This document shows positions 1-12,300 of a stretch of 64,000 nt of DNA, in pieces (position 1 is the stretch's first letter; each line of letters begins with the position of its first letter). Both the position numbers and the translations under genes were made by a program. Source of the DNA: Amphibalanus amphitrite (lineage: Eukaryota; Arthropoda; Thecostraca; Balanomorpha; Balanidae); assembly GCF_019059575.1 (NCBI RefSeq), contig NW_024881620.1, forward strand, positions 434,001 to 498,000. The letters are read 5' to 3'. The notes under the pieces were generated by a model. The model made no database searches, was not told where the DNA came from, and worked only from the letters and a program-made list of their open reading frames with translations.

Positions 1-161
1 TCAAGTGAGGTCATTGCCCGATCCTACAGAAAAAAATGAACTTTTAGCATTGAGCACGAGCTCGGATCAGGCATCCATTTGAACCATTTCGATGTCCAAC
101 ACACAGACCACGCCTGGATACGGGACGGCAACCACAGACTGATATTCCCTTTTGCCGGCAG

Positions 162-2439
162 ACTGCCTCAGACACTACCGGACTCAGTGGGCTGCGGAGC
201 CGCGACTGGGGCGCCGCCCAGCGGACGTCGGCCGAACCACACTGGCTCAGCCTGGAGGGCCTGAACCTGGAGATAGCCGAGGAGCTGGAGGATGAGATGA
301 CGTCACAGCCAGCCACCAGCCGCCAGCAGCTGCTGGAGGAGGTGCTCCAGACCAAGGAGCTGCTGCAGAACAAGCAGCGACACAAAAACAGCGGGGTATG
401 TGTTAAACGTTCACCCTTCTCACGTAGGGTCACTCATGTCACGAAGCCGGACAATAAAATGCCCGACTGATAGGCGTCATTATCTAAGCCACTTAATGAA
501 ACGAAACTTTTTGTAATAAAATGCCTTTACCTCTGCCTTTGGCTCTTTGATCTCTGCATACCTGCCGAAACCAGTCCACAGAGTTCTAAGGGCATTGGCC
601 ATTGGGCAGTCTCATGCTGATGCCACTGAAATTTGCCTGCCGTGATGCCTTATTTGCCGTCAGGGCTGGACCATGACCACGGCTGAGGTACTGAACGCCG
701 CTGATCGAGAGGAACGCCAGGTGCAGATGGAGGCCTACCGACAGCAGGTGCAGCTGCGACAGCGAAAAATGTCCGCCGCACTCAAGGTTAGCTCCGCTAA
801 AACATTGCGTTATGATATCCAATATTCCATCCAAACTTTATCCAATACTTTATTTCTACAGTACCTACACGGATGAATTTTTGTCGGTTATCGGGGCACG
901 TTATTTCGGAATTTATCGTTATCGGTTATTTATAGTTATCGGGTGTTTCGGAATTTATAATCCGTCGTTATCTCCACTTTTTAGCTGATCATTTGTCCTA
1001 TTGCGTTATTGGCTCGTATCTGCCATGCATCATCGATCGAACGCGTATAGGACTGTCTCCAGTAAAACTGTCATTTTATTTTACGCTTTCGTCTATAATG
1101 CAGGCGAAGATGATTAATAAAAAATATCCAATCCTCAGTAGAAACGACACGAATTCATATGACCTCTTCATTTCTTATTTGGCCAATCCCCACCCGTGAC
1201 TCCCTGCCGTGCAGGCCCAGTCCCCCGTAGGAAAGACTCTGAGTGAGGCAGCCACGTGCGACCTCAGCACGGACGAACGGCGTGAGCTGGAGCAGCGCCT
1301 GCAGTCACTCGAGTCACACATTCGTCAGAGCGAGCTGTGTGCGCGCGACACGGTCACCCAGATCCGCAGCCGGCGCCGCCAGCAGCTCAGGACCATGCAG
1401 GACCTCGGTACGGAGAACAGGGTAAACCGGGTGACATAACTGCACTTAGCGATGGAGTTACCCGCTCGTTTGTAAATCAACTGGCCCTTGTGGTCACTCA
1501 ATGGAATACGCTGCATAAGATTATTTTTATAGTTGTTGCCATATTCTATCCCTCGAAAAAATATACCTATGCAAATGTAAAAAATCACTCTCGAATACCG
1601 TCTATATCCCGGTGATTCTGTGCACCATCCGCTGACGCGTTGCCCTCCCAATCCGCACACCCCTCTAGGTGTGGTGGACCCGAGCCTGGCGGTAGACGCG
1701 GCCGCCGGGCACCGATCCGCAGCTACCACCCCTACCGGCGCCGGCGAGGGTGGCACCGGAGAGTGGGACGAGTCGGTAACACTGCGCCGACCGCGCTCAC
1801 TGCACTCGCCGTCTCTGACGCGACGGAGGACACCGCTGCGCTTCATCAGGTCAGAGCTGAACGGCGCCCCAGTGGTGGGGGTCAGAGTATAAATTGAAAA
1901 CGTGTGGGTCGTGCGGGAGGACGTTGGTAGGGAAGAGAAGCGGGTAGTCAGAAAGTTGTTAGTGACCTGACATTTTAAGGATAAAATTCCTTGGTACTTA
2001 GACGATTAATTAACCAGCAGATTTCTTCCCAAACGTAAATATAAATAAATGCTGGAGACTAGAAAATTTGAAATTATATTATGTTTGTGCGGCAGTAAAT
2101 CCGTTGACGTTTGTGCCTGTGTCTTTCTTGCCAGCCGAAGTTTTCAGTAAACCTGCGCCGTTGTTGTTTTCAGTAGCGTTTGCCGTCCTTTTCAGTAACC
2201 TGGGGAGGAGGCAGCGCCGCTCGGGCTCGGAGTGGGAGGAGCCGGCGCCGCAGGAGCGGCCCGCAGGGACCGGCTCCCCGCTGCGCTCCCAGATCAGCCC
2301 GGCGGCGCTGCAGGAGATCAGCAGGTTCGAGAGGATGATGGAGGACTACCTGCACCAGCACCAGCAGCGGCACCACCAGCTGACGGCGGCCCCGCTCCGC
2401 CGGCGAGCGGCGCCGCCGATCGCGCGGCAGTGTCTGTAA
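162..2439 (+). CDS. 3' part of an unrecognised coiled-coil protein gene (five exons, 5' partial)
   Basis: I join exons 162-395, 664-786, 1215-1407, 1669-1849 and 2196-2439. Each is bounded by AG and GT, phases agree at every junction (0, 0, 1, 2), and the sum is 975 nt, giving 324 residues plus TAA. Upstream exons must lie left of the window, because the first exon opens at an acceptor (TTTTGCCGGCAG) with no start codon. The protein is charged and helix-rich: a stretch around LEEVLQTKELLQNKQ in exon 1, ADREERQVQMEAYRQQVQLR in exon 2, and a Leu-heptad stretch near RRELEQRLQSLESHIRQSE in exon 3 look like coiled coil. Exon 4 carries an Arg/Ser-rich segment (RRPRSLHSPSLTRRR). The last exon has ISRFERMMEDYLHQHQQRHH and an Arg/Pro-rich tail. 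I do not recognise the family; a scaffold or cytoskeletal C-terminus is only a guess. Using the donor at 1408 rather than the nearby one at 1422 is what restores phase with exon 4. Confidence 0.72.
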
Positions 2440-2706
2440 CGGCGGCGCTTCAACAATGCGACGGTGTATTAATTTGTATGTCTACCACTCGTCCTGTACC
2501 GGGACGGTGCTCCTACGCATCGGTGTTTGACGTATGTGTGCGTTATGTATCATGATGACATGAGGTAATAATAATATCTACTTGCATCATAAATATATTG
2601 ATGCCTACTGTATCATGAAAATGTATATCCGTAAACACTAAACACTAAGGATAATGTCGGTATAATACAAAGCTCATTGTCAGTTAATGACTGAACATTT
2701 GTAAGC

Positions 2707-2712
2707 AATAAA
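2707..2712 (+). other. polyadenylation signal AATAAA of the first gene
   Basis: AATAAA lies 268 nt after the TAA at 2437-2439, in an AT-rich 3' UTR and just before a GT-rich stretch (GTGGTCTGAG, GTGTCGTGGTGAGGGGTGGGG) that suits a downstream element. Confidence 0.6.
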
Positions 2713-3942
2713 AATAGCCCGCGCTGTGCTGGTGGTCTGAGTTTTCTGTGTCGTGGTGAGGGGTGGGGTGGGACGTTTTCAGGCCCCTCCCGGCTAACTC
2801 GGCTCCTGGGCCACGTAGCGACACGCAGTAAGCGGCATTTGTAAAAGCTTCAAAAATAATGACGGAACTATGTCAATCAATTTTAGGTCAGGTGAAAGAT
2901 TAGGTCACCAGAGGTCATCAAAGGTCAAATTTTGTCTACTTCATCTGACTTTCAAAACTCCCGACGCATAACGCGGGAACCAATAGAGCTACAACGTCGC
3001 GGAAAAGTGCATTCGAAAGCTCTTTCACGGACCTTTCTGAGTACCTATTTTCTCATATTTGACCTCAACTCAATCGTTTAGCCTCCAGAGGACAAACACC
3101 CTAAAAAATAGCCGTTTTACGAAAAATGTTTTTCGACAATAACATTGGGCTCAGGAAAGTAACGACATTTATTTTGCAGCATCGTGTTCCTCTCGTCGAG
3201 ATGCGTCGAATGAACTACCTATTGGCTGACCTTGAAAGGTAACTTTGAAAATTTGACAGGTCGAGGTAATTGCATGAGCGGAAAGGGTCATTCTGCATAT
3301 CAGTCGATACGTATCGTCGAGTTGAACATACCCGAGGTGTTTTTACCGTTCTAACACGTATCTATCAAAGGTTGAAGTAGAAAAACTGCTGGTGGCTTTT
3401 CATGACCTGAGATGACCTCAGGGGCATACAGAGGGGCCACGGGTTCCATTGTCCGATTCAGTGTGTCATTATCACCTATAAAGCGATGGTGGAGAGTGTT
3501 TAGAACGACATTCGTCCAAAAGAGGCGCGCATTTTAATTGTGTCCCGTTAACTATATAAAGTCGCAAAATTGACCTGCCCCTATGTCACAGATATTAAAA
3601 TTCCGAGATACACGTTTTATACATACTCGGTTACCCAGATCAATCGCTGAAAGTTTCAGAGCGATCGTTCTGTCGGTGTAGCTACAGGGAGCCTTTGAAC
3701 GTTTTCTTTCACTTGACGTGACCTGGTAACCTGACCTTGGGCGACCCGGGTCTGAAATTTTCACATTTGCGGAAAAGATGAGAGTGTACCAAAAACGGTG
3801 GCGGCGCGGGATAAGGGCTTCATTCGGTATCATTCGATAGCTATATAAAGCAGGAAGGATTTCAAATATATTCCATTCACCTAGGCATAAGATTAAAATA
3901 TTCATTCATAGTTCAGCTAGAAATTCCAAATACGGGATTTAA
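2713..3942. other. intergenic, repeat-derived sequence with AGGTCA motifs
   Basis: No coding region is supported here. Between about 2880 and 3420 there are repeated AGGTCA/TGACCT words, as in the interiors of the TTAA elements elsewhere in the window, so this is probably an old mobile-element remnant. At 3865-3942 a roughly 75-bp segment (core TTCATTCATAGTTCAGCTAG) is repeated in direct orientation at about 4060-4136. Confidence 0.4.
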
Positions 3943-4229
3943 CCCTCGCCCGCACATGCCATTTTCCCATCCTATAGAACGCACATGAGGGGGGGTTGCC
4001 ACCATCCGCGCCATTTCGTTCCTGTTGGAGATAGAGCTTCGAGGTAAATACCGAATATATTCTATTCACCTTGGCATACCTAAGATTAAAATGTTCATTC
4101 ATAGTTCAGCTAGAAATTCCAAATTCGGGATTTTAACTAGGATTTCTTTGTTGAAGACCTGTAATGAAGCATTATCACCAGTATAACGCCTTTTGGGGCG
4201 ACTAACGGAGCGAGCGAGAGGGTGGGCCT

Positions 4230-4560
4230 TGCACGTGCGAAATTTCGAGGGGGTACCCCCAACTAACTTGTGCACGGCACCTTACTAACCGGTCTCTAGC
4301 GATGTGCCAAATTTGAGCACAATCGGCCCAGCCGTTCTCGAGATCTGGAAGCGACACCCTGCATGTGCGCACGTGCAATATGGGTCCCAACTGACTTGTG
4401 CATGTGGCACCCTACTAACTGGTCCCTAACCGTGTACCAAATTTGAGCGCCATCGGTCCAGCCGATCTCGAGATCTGGAATCGGCCCCTGCACGTGCGCA
4501 CGTGCAGCAGCACCCCAACTCTGGCACATGGATATGCAGTGCCTGGTGGGTGCCTACCTA
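4230..4560. repeat. ~130-bp satellite-like units with GCACGTGCGCACGTGCA
   Basis: About two and a half degenerate units share the words ACCAAATTTGAGC, CTCGAGATCTGGAA, TGCACGTGCGCACGTGCA and ACTGACTTGTGCA. The same family forms the array at 23880-24600 in the same orientation. Confidence 0.7.
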
Positions 4561-4768
4561 CATGCCATAAGGAAAAGACTATAAGGAAAGACTACGCTCG
4601 CTTCGCTCGCTCCGTAATCATTGGCTCGAGTGTAGAAAATTCAGCAGGGAATATTCGACACGCGCGTAAAACTTGAATCATATTCACGCATAGGTATTTT
4701 CGTTTGGACAGCGAGTTGCTGGGAAAGTGCCGATTTCGTCGCTGTTTTGAAGGTCAAAGGTCCAAGTA

Positions 4769-5530
4769 CCGCATAAGTGACCATAATTTTGATCGTTTTC
4801 TAAGTGGCCTCTACGAGTATGTGTCTCTCGCATCAAGGACCAACGAGTTTGACATTGGCCTGTGACCTCTAACTTTACCTTGACTTCCTAAAGGGCTGGG
4901 GTACCGCATAAGGGGCTTTACATTTTGTCTGATCGTTTTATAAGCAGTCTCTACCTATGTGTTCGGTGTTCCTCGCCTAAAAACCATCGGGATGATCCTG
5001 ACCTGTGACCTCTAACTTGGCATTGTCCTTTTAATCGAGAGCCAAGGGTCGGATTGCCGCATATAAGTAGCCTTGGATTACTTCTGATCGTTTTTTTATT
5101 GGTTTCTATGTTCCTTGCCAAAATAACCATCGGGGATGACCCTGACCTAGGTGACCTCTAACTTGACATTGACTTCCTAATCGATAGTTAGGGGTCGGGA
5201 TCGGGATACCGCATAAGTGGCCCTAATTTTTGTCTGATCGCTGTCTAAGTGGTCTTTCTGCGTTCTTCGCCTAAAGGACCATCGCTGACCTGTGACCGCT
5301 AAATTGACCACGAGTCTTGACCCGATCGACTCAATCGAGGGTCAAGGGATGGAAATGGAATGCCGCATAAGTGGCCGGCTATTTTTCTTCCGATCGTTTT
5401 CTAAGTGGTGTCTGTGTTCCTCGCCTGAAGGACCATCGGGGACAATGACGTTGGACTTCTAACTTGACCTTGATCTCCTAATCGAGGGCCTGGGGTCGGG
5501 GTATCGCATTGGTGGCCTTAAATAGTTGAT
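4769..5530 (+). repeat. degenerate tandem repeat, ~135-155-bp unit, five copies
   Basis: The word CCGCATA(A)G recurs at about 4769, 4904, 5057, 5209 and 5363, with a degenerate start near 5505. Each unit then has a TCTGATCGTTTTCTAAGTGG-like stretch, GTTCCTCGCCTAAA, GACCATCGGG, TGACCTGTGACCTCTAACTT and ATCGAGGGTC. It lies wholly inside the candidate TTAA element. Confidence 0.75.
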
Positions 5531-5598
5531 TAAGGCTATTAGCTATATTGTCAAGTTGAGGTCACAGCCCCCCCCCCCTTTCGGCCGGCGAGGGTTAA

Positions 5599-6320
5599 TT
5601 AAACATCATGGAATCTGAAAGAAACCCCGCCGTAATCCACAAGTTCATTCATAGCCGTAAGGAATAGCTGTGGGCGTGGCAAAGCTGTGGTCTATGTCCG
5701 TAGACTATGGGTGGTCCACAACCAGGGGGATGTCGTCCCGGTTCTTCCCATGTATTATTCGCCAATCAGCTTAACACTACCGGTGACGTCACTGGTGGAC
5801 CGCCAATCTGGGCCGGCCGGCCGGGCCCGTAGAAAGCCAAACGCAGACGTTTTCAGAAAAGCGTAAGCCGTATAGATACAGCCGTGGATGGATTTTTGCT
5901 GTGATTCGGCTCTCCAAGAGTGCGTCAGGGTACCAGGACCCGGACAAAGGTCATGGTGAACCGGCATCTGATAAAATCCGCTCACCACTTAGCAGCCGAC
6001 TTCGACCCTTCACCCTCGTAAAATACAAAAGCTTGCCGGTCATCAATCCACCTGCATCTCTGCATCTGCTTACTACCTATATCGACCAGTTACTGCAGCG
6101 GTTTTGGAGCGGCTCACGGCCGATAACACACCGGGCGGTGCTAAGCGCTAACCATTGAGTGCGCGTGGCCGACTGCCGCCCCGATGGCGCTGGCCCCCGG
6201 CACCGGCGCGACGCTGCTGACCCATGGAGGGGGGGGGGCTGCTAATTAGTTGAGCCGGAATTGGGATAGAAGCCGGTATGGGATAGGGATAGAAGCTCAG
6301 CGAGACTAAGGGATTGTGTG
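5599..6320. other. intergenic, no gene seen
   Basis: Unique-looking sequence with a GGCCGGCCGGCCGGGCC palindromic patch near 5812 and a poly-G tract at about 6228. Short open frames occur on both strands but none has splice or similarity support. Confidence 0.4.
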
Positions 6321-6329
6321 GTGCCTTCG

Positions 6330-7150
6330 GTAGGCCCCTCAAAATCATCACCCGTGTAGGGCCCTCAGAGCCGCCGGTTATAAAGCCTTTGGAGGCCTTT
6401 GTGGGCCCTCACAGGTACCGGTGTGAGGCTCTCAGAGGCATTGGTGCGGGGTCCCCAGAGGTGCCGCTGTGGGCCCTCAGAGGCGCCGGTGAGGGTCCTC
6501 ACAGCTGCCGTTGTGGGCCCTCAGAGACACTGCAGTGTGGAGTCGTCACAGTCGGGTGTGGGACCCTTAGAGCTGCTGGCTCGAACCCTTTACAGGCCGA
6601 CAGGGGCTCTCAGAGACCGACAAGGGGCTCTCAAGAGGTCTGCGGTGCCTTCGGGAGCCCTGTGGAGTCCTTAGAGACCAGCAAGGTACATTCGAACGCC
6701 AGTGGGGCCCTCAGAGTCGTCGGTGTGGGGCCCTCAAAGTCACCGGTGAGTGGCCGTCCGATGCGCAGGTCCCGTCTGAGGCCGTCAGAGGCTCCGGCGT
6801 TGAGCCCCCAGAGCCGCCGATATATGGCCTTAAGAAGCACTGGTTTCGGGACCTCATTCAGGGGTGCCGGTTGCACTCAGAGGTGGCAGTGTGGGGCCCT
6901 CAGCTAGGCACCGGTTTGGGGCCTTCACAGCCGCCGGTGAGGGCCCTCGCAGGCGCCGTTTGTGGGGGCCTTCAACCATTGGTTTAGGGGGTCATCGCAG
7001 GCGTGTGTGGAACCCTTAGAGCTGCTGGTCCCTGATAGGCCGGTAAGGGCCCTCAGAAGCCGGCAAGTAGCCCTCAGAGGTCGCCAATAGGCCCTGAGAA
7101 GCCGGCAAGGGGCCCTCAAAGGCCGACAAGGGACACTAAAAAAGCCGGTG
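6330..7150 (+). repeat. degenerate GC-rich minisatellite, ~23-bp unit
   Basis: The word CCCTCAGAG (variants CTCACAG and CCCAGAG) followed by GCCGGTGTGGGG recurs about every 22-24 bases (for example near 6408, 6430, 6454, 6477, 6498 and 6520), drifting toward 7150. The long open frames here, such as 6314-6907, follow from the repeat and are not genes. Confidence 0.75.
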
Positions 7151-8146
7151 AGGGGCTCTTATGGAGAGAAGTGTGGCTCTTTGGAGCACATAAGTGATCA
7201 GGTGTTCTTCCGAGCCCTGTGGAGCCCTTTTGAGTCGAAAGATGCCAGCGTGGACCCTCAGTCGCCAATTGGCGTCGCAAGGCCCCTCGGGCCCGAGAGG
7301 ACCCCTGATCTGATGGGGGCACGTGCCCCCGGCTTCCCCCCCCCCCCCCCGGGTGCAGATAGAGAATCGGCGGTGCAGGACACAACAATGGCAATCGTTC
7401 CTTCTCCCGTCGCGAGGTCGCCGATCCGACCCATATCTCATGATTGTCAGCCCTGGGGCTCGGGTCGGCAATGTACCGGCAAGGAAATCAGCTTTAGGTG
7501 AGTAAAAAAGTTATTAAGAGTCATTAGTTGTCGTTACGTTCAGTAATAACAACTATACGGTGCCAAATGTACCCGACGTACAGCTTGGAGCCGGGCGCCG
7601 CCCGGTCTCCACCAGTGACGTCACGCTAATGCTTAGCGACCGGTCCATTGGAAATCGCGGGATGATTCTACCTCTCTTATACGGCCTTGGTCCACAACGT
7701 CCGTGCTGTGGTCCCTGGTGGCATTGGCCTATAATAGGTAAGTATAGACGAACTACTCGCGTCTTTGCGGCGTTCCTCGTCGACCAAAGAAGCAAATTGT
7801 TTTCTGAAATTACAGCGCAGGATAAGGGCAATCCTAACTTTTAAGTACGGACATAAAAATAAAAGTTTGTTAAATATTTAACGTTAAATTATTTTAAAAT
7901 GTGTAACAGAACGCTAACATTTACTACAAAACATTTATTTAAACGTTTATGGTTTGAAGTCAACCAAGTCAAGCCTCACGAAATCGTCTCCATGGTAACG
8001 AATAAACAAAGTCCTCGGCATCATTAATTATTGATGCCGGGCCCTGTTCGGGTCCGCGCAAAATATTTTGCTGAGTGTGAAGTCACACATGCGATGATGT
8101 CAGCCGTCTGGCTCCGCCCATGCTCCGCCCCCTCTCCGCCGGCCCG
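7151..8146. other. intergenic flank of the foldback-like element
   Basis: A poly-C tract at about 7337-7350, then sequence without a supported gene. From 8036 to 8146 there is GC-rich sequence with GCGCAAAATATTTTGC and repeated GCTCCGCCC that partly resembles, in inverted form, sequence around 18270-18350, so both flanks may belong to one older repeat. Confidence 0.4.
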
Positions 8147-8290
8147 CGCAAATGGCGTATATTCGGATGCAGTATGAGCAGAGCATGGGTCCCGAAAAAT
8201 TCTTCAGAAACTAGAGAAATTCTCGCGGGGCAGGACGTCTGTCAAACTAGCAGCGAGCAGCGAGCAGCGAGTCCAGCAGCGAGAAACGGG

Positions 8291-8928
8291 CCATCCCGAT
8301 TTAGCTGAAAATTTGCTCACAGCGCCTTCTCAGCACGCTGATTCCGAAAATCATGGTTTCTAGGGTAGGAATCTTTACCGTTCTCGAGATAGAACCCTCT
8401 AAAGTTTTCGACACCCATGACTGGGCCATCCCGATTTGGCTGAAAACTTGCTCACAGAGCCTTCTCAGCACGCTGATTCCGAAAATCATGGTCTTTAGGG
8501 TAAGAATCTTTACCGTTCTCGAGATAGAACCCTCTAAAGCTCTTACCACCCATGACCGGGCCATCCCGATTTGGCTGAAAATTTGCTCACAGAGCCTTCT
8601 CAGCACGCTGATTCCGAAAATCATGATCTAGGGTTAGAATCTTCACCGTTCTCGAGATAGAACGCTCTACAGTTTTCGACACCAAAGACCGGGCCATCCC
8701 GATTTGGCTGAAAATTTGCTCACAGAGTCTTCTAAGCACGCTGATTCCGAAAATCATAGTCTCTAGGGTGGGAATCTTTACCCTTCTCGAGATAGAACCC
8801 TCTAAAGTTTTCGACACCCATGACCAGGCCATCCTGATTTGGTTGAAAATTTTCTCACAGAGCCTTCTCAGCACGCTGCGGCTGATTCCGAAAATCATGG
8901 TCTGTCAAATTGACCGGGCCATCCCAGT
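8291..8928 (+). repeat. left arm: 135-bp tandem array
   Basis: CCATCCCGAT recurs at 8291, 8426, 8561 and 8694, then a variant at 8829 and a truncated unit at 8923. That is spacing of 133-135 bp. Each unit also has CTTCTCAGCACGCTGATTCC, AAAATCATGGTC, TCTCGAGATAGAACCCTCTA and a conserved GACCGGGCC. The apparent ORFs in this array are products of the repeat. Confidence 0.9.
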
Positions 8929-9174
8929 TGTTGCGGATCAGCTGCCGCTGTTGACGATCGGCCGCCGCGCGCCGATCCGGTGACCCAGTTTTGTCGATCA
9001 GCTGATCGTAATTTGTCGGCCGGCCGCCAGAGGCGCTGTTTGTCCTTCTCGCGACGGACCTGTGTGGCGGCGGGCGGCCGGCTTGTGTGGCCGAGAGTTT
9101 TGAGCATTAGTAAGCGGTTACAGTGCTACCTTCGTGTTTAAATTAAGTTCAATAAAGTTCAAGTAATCGTAACA
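8929..9174 (+). repeat. 5' LTR
   Basis: 246 bp, starts TGTTGCGG and ends ATCGTAACA; matches 13214-13459 with no difference found by eye. An AATAAA at 9150-9155 is a likely polyadenylation signal. The primer-binding site after it is not obvious; the first TGG-starting stretch is TGGGATTATAACC at about 9184. Confidence 0.93.
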
Positions 9175-9390
9175 TTCAGCGGTGGGATTATAACCAGCGC
9201 CGCGTGCCGCAGTCGGCGTGAGCGAAACCGATCGGTGTGCCGAAGATCATTCGAAGATGGCGTCGGCCGGCAGCGGGAAGAGCGTTAGCCGGACGTGACG
9301 TCACAGGGAAGCTTCGGGACTATTCCGCGGGTGGCGCCACCGGTCAGGTGTGTCATGGCGGCGCCCAGTGTGATGATGTAAACAAACTGA

Positions 9391-12300
9391 GTGAACGGAT
9401 ACCGGACGGATAATCTGTGTGATGCGGGACCGGTGATGGATAACTCGGTGGACACGAGTGCCGGGGCGACTGGGGCACTGAGCCTGCCCCTCCCCGTGTT
9501 CGAGTACGCCGAACCACGGCGTTTCTTCAAGCAGTTTCGGCGTTATGCGAGCTTGAAAAACCTGTCGGGCGTGGTGGCCCTGGACTTGATCTGCTATGCC
9601 CTTGGCTCGTGTAGGCGGGCGGCCTGGGTGGCCGACCGGGTTGAGGCAGAAGTACAGGCTGCAGAACGGGATGCTACAGTCAGTGCTGCCGAAGAAAAGG
9701 TGCTGCATCTGCTGATGCCGGAGGTGATGAAGGGACAGATCCTTCAAGGGCTGGACCAGCGTCGTCTGCAGCCAGGCGAGACGCCGCGGGAGTACGTAGA
9801 AGCGCTGAAGAGTCAGATTCAGCAGGTCATGCCAGAGCTGACAGCAGAGTCTCTGGACCGCATGACCATCGTACAGGCGATTAAGGGTGCGCCAGAGGCC
9901 TGGTCGCACAAGCTGGGAGAGGGCGACCTGTCCTCGCTGGACCAGCTGGTGACTCACATGACTCTGCTCCATGGCAAGCAGAGGTCAGCAGCGAGGCGCT
10001 GCCAGGAGACTGGAAGATCTGTGAGTCGAAAGTGTTATTCGTGTGGCCAGATGGGACATATTGCCAAACAGTGCAAAGGAGGGAGCCGGTCAGGCGGCTC
10101 AAAGGGCATTAAGTGCTATAAGTGCGGAGGTGTGGGGCACATCAGTCGATACTGTGCCAGTGGTGGTAACCGAGGTGGTGCCATGGGGAGTGCCAGTGGT
10201 GGCACCAGTGGTGGTGCTGGCACCAGTGGTGCAGGACCAGGAGCTGTGACGGCCAACAGGCGAGTGGTTGTCGGTTCGACGTTGAAGCTGGACGTGACGG
10301 TGAATGGACGGCTAGTGCAGGATGCAGTCGTGGACAGCGGCAGCGAGCGGACGCTTCTGTCGCGATCGACGGCCGACAGGTGTCAGCTGCAGCTGCGACA
10401 CAGCCGAAAGGCTGTGGTGGGAGCTGGACAGGAAAGTCTCCATGTTCACGGAGCTGCAGATGTGGTTCTGCATGTGCCAGGCACTGCAGGTGAGGTGACC
10501 ATGGAGGTCCTGGTCGCCGAGTGCATTGACTGTGTGCTACTCGGCACAGACTTTCTAAAGGCGGCTGAAGTGGCTGTCAACTTCAGTACCGGTGTGCTCT
10601 CATGTTTTGGACAGGTCAGAGAGCCGGCCGCCACCGTGTGCCGGTGTGTGGTGACAGATGGTGCGGTGGAGGACTTCGAGGACAGTCTGGACGAGGAGGT
10701 GATGCCGTTCCTGGACCAGGTGAAGACACAGGCTGACCTGTCTCACCTGTCAACAGTGGATCAGGAGAAGCTGAAGGCGGTGCTGGACCAGTCGGACGTG
10801 TTCAGCTCGCCAGGGCAGCTCGGACGAGTCACAGCTGTCGAACATCGCATAGAGCTGATGGAGGAGCCGCGGAAAAAGAAGCCGTACCCGATTCCGCCGG
10901 CTCTACGAGAGACTGCCAACCAGCAGATCGCGGACATGCTGTCAATGGGCGTGATACGGGAGTGTGCCAGCCCGTACGCGAGCCCGGTGCTTCTTGTAAA
11001 GAAGAAGGGAAGCAAGAGCTTTCGAGTATGTACTGACTTCAGGGAGCTGAACCGCTGCACCGTGAAAGACTCTTTTCCTCTACCTAGGATAGAGTCGCTG
11101 CTGGCGTCGATCGGTCCCAAATGCCGTGTCTTCTCGCAGCTCGATCAGAAGGCTGCGTACTGGCAAGTGAAACTGGACGAATCGGCACAAGAGAAGACAG
11201 CCTTCGTCACCGATCAGGGGCAATTCTGCTACCAAGTCCTGGCCTTTGGTATGTGCAATGGACCGGCAACGTACCAGCGGATGATGACGACGGTGCTGAA
11301 GGACCTGCTGCACCAGTCAGTGGTCGTGTATCTGGACGACGTACTCATCTTCACGGAGACTCTAGAGCAGCATGTCGCTGTTCTGAGGGAGGTGTTCGAG
11401 CGGCTCGAGCGGAGCGGGATCCGCCTGAATCCCCAGAAGTGCCGCTTCGCACAGTCTGAGGTCACGTTTCTGTCTCACGTGATCTCTGAGGGGTGTATCC
11501 GGCCGGCGTACGACAACGTGGCTGCGATCACGGCCTACAAGAGGCCGAGCAGCGTGAAGGAGGTGTTGCGATTCGTGGGGATGGCGGGCTACTTCCGTCA
11601 CCTGATTCCTCACTTCAGTGTGCGCGCGGTGGGTCTGACTGATCTGACTCGCCGGCACTCGTTCGAGTGGACGGAGGCAGCAGAGCGGAGCTTCCAGGAT
11701 CTCCGGAAGGCGGTGGCTGCCTTCCCTGTGGTCCGGCCGCCGGACCCGGAGCAGCCGTTTCGGATCACGACCGATGCGTGCTCGCGCGGCTGGGGCGCGA
11801 CTCTGAGCCAGTGTGATGGTGATGGCGAGTATGCAGTCGCCTTCGCTTCAGGAAAATGGACGGACTGTCAGTCGCGCTACACGACGACTGAGCACGAGTT
11901 GCTCGCTGTGATTCGGGCCGTGACCAGGTTCCGATGGTACGTCCTCGGGACTGAGTTCGTCGTCGTGACGGACCACCAGGCGCTCAAGTGGCTCTGGAGC
12001 CTAAAGGATCCGTCTGGTCGGCTGGCTCGCTGGGTCATGGAGTTGTCCCAGTATGACTTTACGGTGGTTCACCGACCGGGGACTGCGATTCCCCACGCGG
12101 ACGCACTGTCCAGGGACTGTGGTGATGGTGACAGTGCTGGCTGTGTGCCAAAACAAGGACTGTCTGCTGATGCTGGCTGTGTGCCAAAACAAGGACTGTC
12201 TGGTGATGCTGGCTGTGTGCCAAAACAGGGACTGTCTGGTGACCGTGCTGGCTGTGTGCCAAAACAAGGACTGTCCAGTGTCAGTGTTGGCTGCGTGCCA

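Larger units (their letters stand above)
3943..5594. mobile_element. candidate piggyBac-type TTAA element carrying tandem repeats
   Basis: The segment is flanked by TTAA on both sides (3939-3942 and 5595-5598) and its ends are short inverted repeats, CCCTCGCC at the left and GGCGAGGG at the right. It has no transposase, so it would be nonautonomous. Near its ends it has G- and C-tracts, like the better-supported TTAA elements in this window. It contains part of a GCACGTGCGCACGTGCA satellite and a separate array of ~145-bp units. TIRs of only 8-10 bp make this weaker than the other TTAA elements. Confidence 0.5.

Noticed and set aside
2880..3420. True nuclear-receptor response elements
   Set aside because: The half-sites sit in dispersed repeat-like sequence; function cannot be claimed from sequence alone. 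Kept only as a low-interest finding.
3552..3905. 117-residue minus-strand frame
   Set aside because: No domain, no splice context; it lies in repeat-derived sequence partly duplicated at 4060-4136.
6314..6907. 197-residue open frame
   Set aside because: It follows the ~23-bp minisatellite; there is no domain, and other frames are equally open.
8301..8898. Repeated MIFGISVLRRLCEQIFSQIG frames on the minus strand (also 17700-17888 on +)
   Set aside because: They come from the 135-bp tandem unit, whose length is a multiple of three; a degenerate repeat with stops in some units and no gene context.
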